Source: CAIJMU01 sp035530275
GTDB taxonomy: Bacteria; Spirochaetota; Spirochaetia; Treponematales; Rectinemataceae
Assembly (NCBI GenBank): GCA_035530275.1
Contig: DATKVC010000005.1
Coordinates: 1-64,000 of the forward strand
Reading direction: 5' to 3'
DNA: 64,000 bases
Positions 34,049 to 42,000 of the stretch are shown here, piece by piece. The stretch's first letter is position 1. The number at the start of each line of letters is the position of its first letter. Under the pieces are notes generated by a model. The model was not told where the DNA came from and searched no databases. It saw only the letters and a program-made list of their open reading frames with translations. The position numbers and the translations under genes were made by a program.

Positions 34049-35148
34049 ATATGGATGGGACGAAGGATATGGAGTATCTGAGCTTGCGAAGCGTCGCCAA
34101 GACTTTCGCGGGCGTCGCCGCCGTCAAGGACTTCAGCCTGGAAATCGCGAAGGGAGCCCTCGTGGCCTTTCTGGGTCCCTCCGGCTGCGGCAAGACCACG
34201 ACTCTGCGCATGATCGCCGGCTTCGAGGAGCCCGATCCAGGCAGCGGACGCGTCTACCTCGATGGGGCGGACATCACGGAGCTTCCCTCCAATCGCCGCG
34301 ACATCGGCATGGTCTTTCAAAGTTATGCCCTTTTTCCGAACATGACGGTGTGGTCGAACGTGGCTTTCGGGCTCGAGGCGCGCCGCTTGGACAAGCGGGA
34401 AATCGGGGAGCGGGTAGGCGCCGCTCTCGACATGGTGCGCTTGCGCGACGCGGACCGGCGTTTCCCCCACCAGCTCTCGGGCGGCCAACAGCAACGTATC
34501 GCGCTGGCTCGCGCCCTCGCGATAAGGCCGCGCGTCCTCCTTCTCGACGAACCGCTTTCCGCGCTGGACGCCGAGGTGCGCCTGGCCCTGAGGGGGGAGA
34601 TCAGGCGCATTCAATCCGAGCTCGCGATAACCACGGTGTACGTGACCCACGATCAGGAGGAAGCCCTGTCCATATCCGACAAGGTCGTGGTAATGAACCG
34701 GGGCGTCGTTGAACAGGTCGGCACGCCCGAGGAGATCTACCACAGGCCGAAGACGCGGTTCGTGGCCGGATTCATCGGGACGGCCAACCAATTCACCGGA
34801 AAGGCGGTGGGCGAAAACGAGGTCGCCTGCGAGGGCTTCACTATCGCCGCTCCCGTCGCGGCCCAGGTCGGGGAGGCATCTCTCGTGGTCGTACTGGTTC
34901 GCCCCGAGACCATCGCCGTTCATGATAGCCCGCCGGAAGAGGGCGGGGGAAACGTCATCGAGGGCGTCATAGAGACTGTCACCTTCCATGGAGCCGTCAC
35001 GAGGCTCGGCATAGACGCGAAGGGGCAAAGGCTGTCCGCTGACGTGACGATGGGCGAGAAGAAGCGATTCTCCCTCAATCAGCGGGTCTGGCTGTCCTTC
35101 GACCCCGAGAGCTGCCAGGTCATGGCTCGTGAGGAAGGGCCTGGCTGA
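34045..35148 (+). CDS. ABC ATPase, PotA/MalK-like with C-terminal TOBE domain
   Basis: The 367-residue protein has Walker A GPSGCGKTT, Q-loop VFQSYALFPNMTV, signature LSGGQQQRIALARAL, Walker B VLLLDEPLSALD and switch His in VYVTHDQEEAL. The C-terminal ~110 residues (from about 255) form a TOBE_2-type regulatory domain. It is the only ATPase in this nine-gene operon, yet two receptor/permease sets flank it. It may therefore energise both the PotBC-like pair before it and the CUT1 pair after it, as MsmK and MsiK do in other bacteria. This shared role is inference. Confidence 0.88.
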   Translation: MNMDGTKDMEYLSLRSVAKTFAGVAAVKDFSLEIAKGALVAFLGPSGCGKTTTLRMIAGFEEPDPGSGRVYLDGADITELPSNRRDIGMVFQSYALFPNMTVWSNVAFGLEARRLDKREIGERVGAALDMVRLRDADRRFPHQLSGGQQQRIALARALAIRPRVLLLDEPLSALDAEVRLALRGEIRRIQSELAITTVYVTHDQEEALSISDKVVVMNRGVVEQVGTPEEIYHRPKTRFVAGFIGTANQFTGKAVGENEVACEGFTIAAPVAAQVGEASLVVVLVRPETIAVHDSPPEEGGGNVIEGVIETVTFHGAVTRLGIDAKGQRLSADVTMGEKKRFSLNQRVWLSFDPESCQVMAREEGPG

Positions 35149-35216
35149 CGCACTTGCTGGCGATTTCGGCGCAAGCCGATATTCTCGCATTCGAATCCAG
35201 CCGAAGGAGGCTATCC

Positions 35217-36515
35217 ATGAGAACGAAAGTGCTAGGGAGTCTGGTGGTGATTCTTGCGATCTTCGCCTCGTCCGCGGTTATCGCCCAGACGAGCGCCAAG
35301 CCGGTCACGCTTACCTTCTGGGCCGGCAGCGCCTATTACAATTCGGATGAGGCCAAGAAACCGCAGAGCGAGTGGGCGATCACGAAGATCATCGGCGATT
35401 TCGAGGCGCAGAATCCGAATGTCAAGGTCGACATGACTCCCATCGAGGTGAGCTCCGAATCGCTCGCAAAATTCAAGGCGGCGGCGATCGCCAAGAACGG
35501 CCCGGACGTGATCGAGCTCTGGACGGGATCCTATCTCTTCCCGCTCAAGGACATACTCCTCCCCCTGAACGCGTACATCCCGGCCGCGGACAAGAAGAAC
35601 ATTAGCGGATGGGACGCCGTGACCTACAATTTCAAGCCGAACGGCGAAATCCTGGGATATCCCATCGGCAACAACTATGCCGGGCTGGTCTACAACAAGG
35701 CTCTCGTCAAGGCCGCGGGCATGGACTGGGATAAGAATCCGCCGAAGACGACGGAGGATTTCAGGGCCGCGTTGAAAAAAATCAAGCAAACGGGGGTTAT
35801 CCCCTTCGGTTTCGACGCCTCGAAGGGCCGCATCATGCATTACGCGACCATCTACTGGTGGGTCGAGGAATCCGGCTACGAACGCCTCGTCTCCGACTCC
35901 GAGGGAAGGACCAAATTCGTAGACGACAAAGGCTTCCTCAATCTCATGACCTATATGCAGTCCCTCTACAGCGACGGGCTGACGAATTCGGACGCGGCGA
36001 CCTCGGTCGACTACGAGTCCAAATTCTCCACGGGGAAGTACGCCGTGACCGTGGGAGGCGTCAACAACGCGAAGGCCTTCGAGTCGGCCCTCGGCCCCGA
36101 AAATTTCGGCTTCCTCCCCTTCCCGAGCATGAGTTCCTCGCCCAAGGTCAAGGCTTCGATCATAGGGGGCCCGGGCAACTGCCTCGCCGTCGGCAACTAC
36201 ACCAAGAACCGCGACCTCGCCGTCAAGTTCATTTCCTTCCTGTGCTCGAAGCCGGCCTTCATCCAGTTGACGAAGTCGGTCACGACCTTCCCCTCCCGCA
36301 CGGATGTCACCCTCGACGACCTCGGCTGGACCAACGATCCCTTCCGTCAGAAGATCTATGCGCTATCCAAGAACTTCGCCTTTTGGATCGACAATTCCAT
36401 CCCCGAGTATCTCTATAGCGAAATGAAACGTTTCTTCCCCAACATCGTCGTAGGCAAGCTCTCGCCCAGGGACTTCGCCGCCCAGATGGACAAGCTGGTG
36501 CAGTCCAACAAGTGA
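35217..36515 (+). CDS. CUT1 sugar-binding ABC receptor
   Basis: The 432-residue protein has a signal peptide (MRTKVLGSLVVILAIFASSA) and a family 1 solute-binding fold. It contains VTLTFWAGSAYY, GPDVIELWTGSYLFPL, GYPIGNNYAGLVYNKALVK and FTGK-like KFSTGKYAVTVGG, which are typical of oligosaccharide receptors. GAAGGAGG before the ATG at 35217 fixes the start. It follows the PotA-like ATPase by 68 bases and precedes two CUT1 permeases. Ligand unknown, probably a disaccharide, glycoside or oligosaccharide. Confidence 0.87.
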   Translation: MRTKVLGSLVVILAIFASSAVIAQTSAKPVTLTFWAGSAYYNSDEAKKPQSEWAITKIIGDFEAQNPNVKVDMTPIEVSSESLAKFKAAAIAKNGPDVIELWTGSYLFPLKDILLPLNAYIPAADKKNISGWDAVTYNFKPNGEILGYPIGNNYAGLVYNKALVKAAGMDWDKNPPKTTEDFRAALKKIKQTGVIPFGFDASKGRIMHYATIYWWVEESGYERLVSDSEGRTKFVDDKGFLNLMTYMQSLYSDGLTNSDAATSVDYESKFSTGKYAVTVGGVNNAKAFESALGPENFGFLPFPSMSSSPKVKASIIGGPGNCLAVGNYTKNRDLAVKFISFLCSKPAFIQLTKSVTTFPSRTDVTLDDLGWTNDPFRQKIYALSKNFAFWIDNSIPEYLYSEMKRFFPNIVVGKLSPRDFAAQMDKLVQSNK

Positions 36516-36524
36516 GTGGGATTC

Positions 36525-36557
36525 GGGGCGCGCCCGGGCGAACTCGGCGCGCGCCCC
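36525..36557 (+). repeat. Intercistronic hairpin after the CUT1 receptor gene
   Basis: GGGGCGCGC (36525-36533) and GCGCGCCCC (36549-36557) pair perfectly around a 15-base loop, just after the receptor stop and before the permease. It lacks a U-tract, so it likely protects the receptor mRNA or reduces read-through. Confidence 0.55.
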
Positions 36558-36576
36558 TTGCCGAAAGGACGGGCAA

Positions 36577-37464
36577 ATGTCGGGCAGAAAAAGAAGGGAA
36601 TTGACCATATCGCTGCTGGGCATCGCGCCCGTCCTCCTCGTGCTCCTGGTATTCAGGGCATATCCATTGGGAAGCGTGATCTACAATAGTTTTACTAATT
36701 GGGATGGGCTATTCCGGCACGATTTCATCGGGCTCAAGAACTACATCAGGATCTTCAACACCGACTATTTTTGGCTGACCCTGGCCAACAGCTTCATCAT
36801 GTTCATCAACGTCCCCATTCAGGTTTTCGTCGGGCTCGTGGTTTCCATGCTTCTCTACGAGAAGACACTCGGTTGGCGATTCTTCCGCTCCCTCTATTAC
36901 CTGCCGCAAATCGTGTCCGCGGTCATCGTCGGCTATCTCTTCGCGATCTTCTTTTCCTACGGCGGGCCGGTCAACGGGATATTCAACGCCTTGGGCGCCC
37001 CGAAAATGGCGATCGAATGGCTCGGCAGCCGCCCCACCGCGATCGGCGTCGTCATCACCGCCCTCGTGTGGATCAACATCGGATGGCAGGGGGTGTTGAT
37101 GCTCGGGGGGCTCTCGGCCATCAACCCCTCGGTCTTCGAGGCAGCCAAGATCGACGGCGCGAATTTCTTCCAGCGCACTTTTCTCGTCATGCTTCCGATG
37201 ATCGGGAGGGTCATCGAGTACTCTTTCATCTATTCCGTCGCATGGACCTTCACCGGGCTCTTCCCCTTCATCTATTCGATCACGAACGGAGGGCCGGGAT
37301 ATGATACGACGACCCTGGATTTCCTGGTCTACGAGAAGGCGTTCCGAGGGGACGCGGCCATGGGCCAAGCCTGCGCCCTTGCCGTGATCCTCCTGGTCAT
37401 CGTCTCCGTCCTGACGGTCATCCAGCGCGCGATATCCAATCGCGCCAACGATTGGAGCGAATGA
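36577..37464 (+). CDS. CUT1 sugar ABC permease, MalF-type
   Basis: The 295-residue inner-membrane protein has six segments from LLGIAPVLLVLLVFRAYPLG. The EAA loop is EAAKIDGANFFQRTFLVMLP, and NGGPGYDTTTLDFLVYEKAF is the usual CUT1 stretch that follows. It pairs with the next gene. No ATPase gene accompanies this pair; the only candidate in the operon is at 34045-35148. Confidence 0.9.
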   Translation: MSGRKRRELTISLLGIAPVLLVLLVFRAYPLGSVIYNSFTNWDGLFRHDFIGLKNYIRIFNTDYFWLTLANSFIMFINVPIQVFVGLVVSMLLYEKTLGWRFFRSLYYLPQIVSAVIVGYLFAIFFSYGGPVNGIFNALGAPKMAIEWLGSRPTAIGVVITALVWINIGWQGVLMLGGLSAINPSVFEAAKIDGANFFQRTFLVMLPMIGRVIEYSFIYSVAWTFTGLFPFIYSITNGGPGYDTTTLDFLVYEKAFRGDAAMGQACALAVILLVIVSVLTVIQRAISNRANDWSE

Positions 37465-37468
37465 TCAC

Positions 37469-38302
37469 ATGCCGAAGCGAAAACCGCTGCGACCCGCCGC
37501 GATCCTGATACTCCTCGCGTTCTTGATTTTCAGCGCGACCTTCATCTTCCCCTTCTACTACATGTTCATAAACGCCTTCAAGACCACCCCCGAATATTAT
37601 AAGAGCGCGTTCAAGCTTCCCGAGCATTTCGACTGGATCAATTTCGCCACGATGATCAGTCAGTTCCGCATCCAGATAAATATGCTCAATTCGCTCTTTA
37701 TTTCGGCGTCGACGGTCCTGCTCACCGCCCTCCTCGGCCTCGTCGCCTCCTACGTCTTCGCGAAGCGTCCCTTCAGGGGGAGCAATGTCCTATACCTGGC
37801 GATCATCTTCAGCATGTTCATGCCCGGACAGGTGACGCTCATCCCGCTCTATTTCCTGTATTCCGACCTGAACCTGATCAACTCGCCCTTCGCGGTGATC
37901 ATCTGTTTCCTGGCCGCGAGCATTCCTTCCTCGATCATGCTGATGACCGCCTATTTCAAGGGCATCCCCAACGAGATCTGCGAGGCCGCGATCATCGACG
38001 GCTGCGGTTTCTTCGGCGTGATCCGCAACGTCATCTATCCGATGGGCAAGCCAGCGATCGCGGTGAACGCGACCTTCGTGTTTCTCAGGACCTGGAATGA
38101 TTTCCTCACGCCCCTCGTGCTGCTCACCAAGAAAGAGTCGCAAACCGTCGTCGTGGCCTTGAGCGCCCTCGTGAGCCGCTATCAAAGCGATCCGCCGTAC
38201 CAGATGGCCGGATTGGCAATCGCCACGATACCCGCGATAGCGATGTATCTCTTCTTCCAGAAGTATCTCGTCGAGGGAGTGAACGCAGGCTCGATAAAAT
38301 GA
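37469..38302 (+). CDS. CUT1 sugar ABC permease, MalG-type
   Basis: The 277-residue protein has six membrane segments and the EAA loop EAAIIDGCGFFGVIRNVIYP. FLRTWNDFLTPLVLLTKKES is the conserved MalG-type region, and the C-terminus QKYLVEGVNAGSIK is typical of sugar permeases. It begins four bases after the previous stop. Fifty-six bases separate it from the DeoR gene. Confidence 0.9.
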   Translation: MPKRKPLRPAAILILLAFLIFSATFIFPFYYMFINAFKTTPEYYKSAFKLPEHFDWINFATMISQFRIQINMLNSLFISASTVLLTALLGLVASYVFAKRPFRGSNVLYLAIIFSMFMPGQVTLIPLYFLYSDLNLINSPFAVIICFLAASIPSSIMLMTAYFKGIPNEICEAAIIDGCGFFGVIRNVIYPMGKPAIAVNATFVFLRTWNDFLTPLVLLTKKESQTVVVALSALVSRYQSDPPYQMAGLAIATIPAIAMYLFFQKYLVEGVNAGSIK

Positions 38303-38358
38303 CGCATTGACACGGACCGGGGAAAAGATGTTTTCATTTCGGCGACGAGGAGGAAGCG

Positions 38359-39144
38359 ATGGGGAAGGTTTCTTCGAGAGAGAATGAAATCCTGGAAGTC
38401 TTGAAGAAACGTCACAAGCTCTCCATGACCGAAATAATCACCTTGTTCGACATTTCTGATTCGACGGCCAGGCGGCTCTGCGTGAGCCTCGAGAAGAAGG
38501 AAAAGATCATCCGCGGCTTCGGCGGCATCTACTATTCCCCGGATGTGACGAGCTTGAAGACCGAGTACAGCTATGAGATCCTCGAAGGGGAGAACGCCGC
38601 CGAAAAGAGCCAGATCGGCGCCTTCGCGAGCGAACTCGTCGAGGACGGGGACATCATTTTCATCTCCGGCGGTACGACGGTGGCCCAATTTTCGCGACAC
38701 CTCGCCGCGAGGATCCAGCAGGGTTTGGTCAAGAAATTGCTCATAACTACCAATTCGGTCATCAATGCCGAGACACTGGCCCCTTTCACCAAGGTCCTGC
38801 TTATCGGCGGCGAATACCGGCCGCAGAGAAGGGATGTCGCCGGCTTCCTCAGCGAGAGGACGATAGCGGGCGTGCATTTCAACAAATGCTTCTTGGGAAT
38901 AGACGCCATCGACGTCGATGCCGGCCTCATGGTCTTCGACGTGGAGACCGGCAACCTCGACGAACTCGTGAGCGCTCGCACCGACACGAAGTACATATTG
39001 GCCGATTCGCAGAAATTCAAGAAGAAGTCCTTTATATCCTATTCGAAAATCACGCCAAGTCACGTCATCGTCACCGACAAGAAAGTGGACCCGGAGATTG
39101 TCAGACAGGGGAGCCTGAACCATATCAAGATACTCGTCGTCTAA
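38359..39144 (+). CDS. DeoR-family regulator of the unknown sugar locus
   Basis: The 261-residue repressor has an N-terminal winged helix (MTEIITLFDISDSTARRLCV, then IIRGFGGIYY in place of the usual HGG) and a DeoRC sensor domain (FISGGTTVAQFSRHL, LLIGGEYRPQRRDVAG, FLGIDAIDVDAGL). AGGAGGAAGCG precedes the ATG. As the last gene of the transport operon it most likely controls both divergent operons through the gap at 30358-30520, sensing a phosphorylated intermediate. It ends at a strong hairpin. Confidence 0.85.
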   Translation: MGKVSSRENEILEVLKKRHKLSMTEIITLFDISDSTARRLCVSLEKKEKIIRGFGGIYYSPDVTSLKTEYSYEILEGENAAEKSQIGAFASELVEDGDIIFISGGTTVAQFSRHLAARIQQGLVKKLLITTNSVINAETLAPFTKVLLIGGEYRPQRRDVAGFLSERTIAGVHFNKCFLGIDAIDVDAGLMVFDVETGNLDELVSARTDTKYILADSQKFKKKSFISYSKITPSHVIVTDKKVDPEIVRQGSLNHIKILVV

Positions 39145-39181
39145 GCCTATCGGGCTGAAATCCACTGGAGCCCGTTTAGGC
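39145..39181 (+). terminator. Hairpin at the end of the transport operon
   Basis: GCCTA-T-CGGGCT (39145-39156) pairs with AGCCCG-TT-TAGGC (39169-39181) directly after the DeoR stop. The stem is 11 bp with a small internal loop. A true U-tract is missing. Confidence 0.5.
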
Positions 39182-39305
39182 CTGGTTCGCTCCGGCCGAT
39201 CTCCTGAGTTCCGTGCCGACCCTTACCTGCCTGAACGGATCGAGCTATCCGTCATCCCCGCGGGCAGCGCTTGCGTACTCCATGGGCGGCGGGATAGGGT
39301 TCGGA

Positions 39306-40214
39306 ATGCTTTTCAGGCTCCGCAATCTGACAGTTTCGGACATCCCGATGGTCGATCCTCTCCTCATGGCCGCGTACGACAGGCCGTATAGCTATTCGGG
39401 GAGGCTCAGGCGTTTGCTCGAACTCGAGCCGGAAGGCTGGATCGCCGCGGAACCCGACGGAGAACAAGGCGGGATGCCTGCCGGCATGGGCGGAATCGTC
39501 GTGATGGGAAAGACGGGCTATGTCGGGCTCGTCGCGACGGATCCCGCCTTGCAGCATCGTGGCGTAGCGACTCTCGTGATGCGACGCCTTCTCGAGATCG
39601 CCGCGTCTCGCGCATGCGAGCGCGTCTTTCTCGATGCCTCCGACGCGGGCAAGCCCCTCTACGAGAAGCTGGGTTTCGTGGCCGAGGATGGCGTCGGGCA
39701 TTGGGTCCGGAAACCTCGTGACGAGGGTGGGCGCGACGCGGCCACGACAGGATCGCGGGTCTACCCCTTGGCGGAGGAAGGACCGTCCCAAGCCCGCGCG
39801 CTTGGAGATCTCCTTTCGGACATTTGTCGGCTGGACCGCAGCTGTTGGGGCGACAACCGCGATCGGGTGCTCGCCGCCTATATCTCGGATGATCCTGCCT
39901 CTGCTCTCGTCGCCCGGGGTCCCGAAGGTGAAGCTAGGGGCTATGCCATCCTTCAGAGGGAAGCGGCTCACCTCGGTCCCATGGTAGCCCTCGATGGCGC
40001 CTCCGCGTCGGTCCTCCTCGGGAGGGTCCTCGCGATTGCCGGAGCTGTCACGCTCAACGCCTACATTCCCGAAGCGAATCTCGAGGCCGCGCGGCTATTC
40101 GGGGCCGAGGGTTTCGAACGCACGCGGGCTCTTACTCATATGCGACTCGGCTCGCCTCTCGATACCCGACGCCGCCGACTCGTCTATTCCCAGGCGAATT
40201 TCGCCTTGGGCTAG
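39306..40214 (+). CDS. Double-GNAT N-acetyltransferase
   Basis: The 302-residue protein has an N-terminal GNAT domain with the acetyl-CoA loop VGLVATDPALQHRGVATLVMRR and YEKLGFVAE. The C-terminal half is a second GNAT-like domain (GPMVALDGASASVLLGRVLA, LFGAEGFERTRALTHMRLG), an arrangement seen in YitH-type proteins. The acceptor is unknown. I use the ATG at 39306 because the GNAT fold begins there (MLFRLRNLTVSDIPMV); the ribosome-binding site is poor, and an upstream start at 39213 adds 31 unconvincing residues. The DUF523 remnant overlaps its 3' end on the other strand. Confidence 0.75.
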   Translation: MLFRLRNLTVSDIPMVDPLLMAAYDRPYSYSGRLRRLLELEPEGWIAAEPDGEQGGMPAGMGGIVVMGKTGYVGLVATDPALQHRGVATLVMRRLLEIAASRACERVFLDASDAGKPLYEKLGFVAEDGVGHWVRKPRDEGGRDAATTGSRVYPLAEEGPSQARALGDLLSDICRLDRSCWGDNRDRVLAAYISDDPASALVARGPEGEARGYAILQREAAHLGPMVALDGASASVLLGRVLAIAGAVTLNAYIPEANLEAARLFGAEGFERTRALTHMRLGSPLDTRRRRLVYSQANFALG

Positions 40215-40548
40215 ACGCATACGGGGCGGTGACGCCGTCGCCCTCGACGAGCCTCCCGCCGAAGCTGCCGTCGTAAATCATGCCCGACCCGCAGCTCGGG
40301 GAGCGGGACTTGAGAATGGCTTCACGGCAACCGAAAGAGAGAACCGCATCGAGCACGACCGCGGCGCCCTTTTCAAATTGGGCCGTGACATCGAGGCCGC
40401 TTTTCGAGACGACGCGTCCAGCCCGCGCTTCCGATGGTTCGCGAGGCGTGGTCATGCCGCCGAGCTGCTCGGGGCAGAGGGGGATGACCCCTCCTTCCCT
40501 TACGAGCTCCATCACCCCGGGGATTCGCATCGGGCGCCGAAAGGGCAT
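40132..40548 (-). pseudogene. DUF523 family remnant, truncated at both ends
   Basis: The minus strand encodes the middle of a DUF523 protein: GGVIPLCPEQLGGMTTPREP, SKSGLDVTAQFEKGAAVVLD, CREAILKSRSPSCGSGMIYD and GRLVEGDGVTA. Complete members begin with an ACLLG...CRYDG segment, which is absent; in its place the frame runs into the sirtuin promoter region without a good start. After VTA the sequence leaves the family and runs antisense through the GNAT 3' end to a stop at 40132. I read this as a decayed gene, although a shortened working protein is possible. Confidence 0.6.
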
Positions 40549-40604
40549 AGTATTGTCAAAACCGCCGCGATGGAACAGTGTCCGCGCGGGAGAAAGGGGG
40601 GGCC

Positions 40605-41351
40605 ATGCACGAAGCGCCGCGCATCGATTTCGAGGCCTATTCCCATGTCGTCATTCTGACGGGTGCGGGAATCTCGGTCGCCTCGGGCATCAGGCCCTAC
40701 AGGGGGCCGGGCGGCCTATGGAACGACGAGGCCCTCGTCGAATTCTCCGACATAGACACCTTCTGGAGCCGCCCCGGGGAGGTCTGGGATTTCTGGCGAA
40801 GGACGCGAGAGGTTGTACTCGCTGCGCGCCCCAATCCCGCGCATCTGAGCCTCGCCCGTCTGGAAGCCTCTCGCCCCGTCGAATCGTCATTTACCCTCAT
40901 AACACAGAATATCGACGGGCTCCACTCGGCCGCCGGCAGCCGCCGGATGGTGGAATATCATGGCAACGTGATGCGCACGCGCTGCTCGAACGAGGGCTGC
41001 GGCCTCGAGCCCTTCCGCGACGAAGCCGTCACGGGGGATCTGCCCCTCTGCCCGCGCTGCGGCGCGGTGCTCAGACCCGACATCGTGATGTTCGGCGAGG
41101 CGATCCCGGAGGAGGCTCGACGGCGAACGGCAGGCGCCTTGCGATCCTGCGACCTTTTCGTCGCCGTCGGCACCTCGGGGACGGTCTATCCTGCCTCGAC
41201 CTTCGTGGACGAGGCGAAATCGGCGGGAGCTCGTACTATTTATGTCAATCTGCAGCCGCTCGACGCCCTGGGCGGCACGGGAGCCTTCGACGAGGAATAC
41301 CTCGGGAAGGCCGAGGAAATCCTCCCGCGAATGCTGTCGTTCCGGCCCTGA
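40605..41351 (+). CDS. NAD-dependent protein deacylase (sirtuin, CobB-like)
   Basis: The 248-residue enzyme removes acyl groups from lysines using NAD. It shows the NAD loop GAGISVASGIRPYRG (20-34), QNIDGLH (101-107) and the catalytic H119 in EYHG. The zinc site is C127-x4-C132 and C149-x2-C152, and VGTSGTVYPAS binds ribose. The ATG at 40605 is used because GAGAAAGGGGGGGCC precedes it. The gene is solitary between a DUF523 remnant and a long gap. Confidence 0.93.
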   Translation: MHEAPRIDFEAYSHVVILTGAGISVASGIRPYRGPGGLWNDEALVEFSDIDTFWSRPGEVWDFWRRTREVVLAARPNPAHLSLARLEASRPVESSFTLITQNIDGLHSAAGSRRMVEYHGNVMRTRCSNEGCGLEPFRDEAVTGDLPLCPRCGAVLRPDIVMFGEAIPEEARRRTAGALRSCDLFVAVGTSGTVYPASTFVDEAKSAGARTIYVNLQPLDALGGTGAFDEEYLGKAEEILPRMLSFRP

Positions 41352-41408
41352 TCCCGGGCTGCCAGGCGAATACCGCTTCGTCGCGACGTTTAGGCCGTCT
41401 CTTCCTCG

Positions 41409-41437
41409 TGGACAGGCTCCAAAATCAAAGGTACAAT
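41409..41437 (+). promoter_or_regulatory. Strong sigma-70 promoter candidate in the amtB upstream gap
   Basis: TGGACA (41409-41414), a 17-base spacer and TACAAT (41432-41437) are one of the best promoter matches in the window. Transcription would start near 41444. Confidence 0.55.
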
Positions 41438-41446
41438 CGCTCCGTT

Positions 41447-41878
41447 ATGATCGAAAGCCCGACCCCGGCAGGTTTCGCGGAGCCGGTACTGGTGAGAACC
41501 GAGCCGCCTTGGCGGCAGGCGCCACGTTTCGGCCGGCGGACCGGCGCCTCGGGTCCCGCTTTTCTATTCATCCTCCTATTAGCAAGTTTCCTTCCCTCCC
41601 TGCTCATCGATTTCAACGCCCATCCGTCGCTATGGATACTTCTCCGGGTCGGCAGGTTGGCCGACACAGAACAAACCCTGATAGGGGCACCGACGCACCA
41701 TATCGGGCTCTCCGATGATTTGATCTGCCCCTTTCCGGCAATCGCCGATTCGGCGGCCTCTTCCTATGAAGGCAGGGCAGGACTATCCGCCCCCGTTTTG
41801 ACGCAGGGGCGCGCGGTCGAGTTCGACTCCTTCCAGTTTCTGCCTGGCGCGAGGACTCCCCGAGCCCCGCCGGCCTGA
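41447..41878 (+). CDS. Doubtful ORF, possible small membrane protein
   Basis: The 143-codon ORF starts MIESPTPAGFAEPVLVRTEP, has one likely membrane segment around residues 43-65, and ends with an Ala/Pro-rich tail. It has no ribosome-binding site, because the promoter at 41409-41437 would begin transcription just three bases before the ATG. It could be translated only as a leaderless message. I recognise no family. It may be a chance frame in a non-coding leader. Confidence 0.2.
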   Translation: MIESPTPAGFAEPVLVRTEPPWRQAPRFGRRTGASGPAFLFILLLASFLPSLLIDFNAHPSLWILLRVGRLADTEQTLIGAPTHHIGLSDDLICPFPAIADSAASSYEGRAGLSAPVLTQGRAVEFDSFQFLPGARTPRAPPA

Positions 41879-42000
41879 TTCCCTCGAATTTTTCCCCAAG
41901 AAAACCATTGCCTTCCCCCACGCGGGGGAAGACGCACGATCCGCGGGCGCCGATTCTCGCAGAGGCATCCCGCGCCCGCCCTATTTGAGGAGTGACTTCA

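Larger units (their letters stand above)
41352..42000 (+). other. 650-base gap before amtB with promoter, hairpins and a doubtful ORF
   Basis: No known gene fills this gap. A good promoter starts it (41409-41437). An ORF of 143 codons begins at 41447, only a few bases after the expected transcription start, and ends at 41878. Its product has one hydrophobic stretch (PAFLFILLLASFLPSLLIDF) and no family I recognise. Near the amtB end are two hairpins: CTTCCCCC/GGGGGAAG (41912-41931, four-base loop) and CGGGCGC/GCGCCCG (41944-41978). The gap may hold a long amtB leader, a small RNA, or a small membrane protein. Confidence 0.4.

Noticed and set aside
41444..42000. Known riboswitch or housekeeping RNA before amtB
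   Set aside because: I looked for cobalamin, TPP, glycine and SAM motifs, and for SRP, RNase P and tmRNA cores, and saw none.
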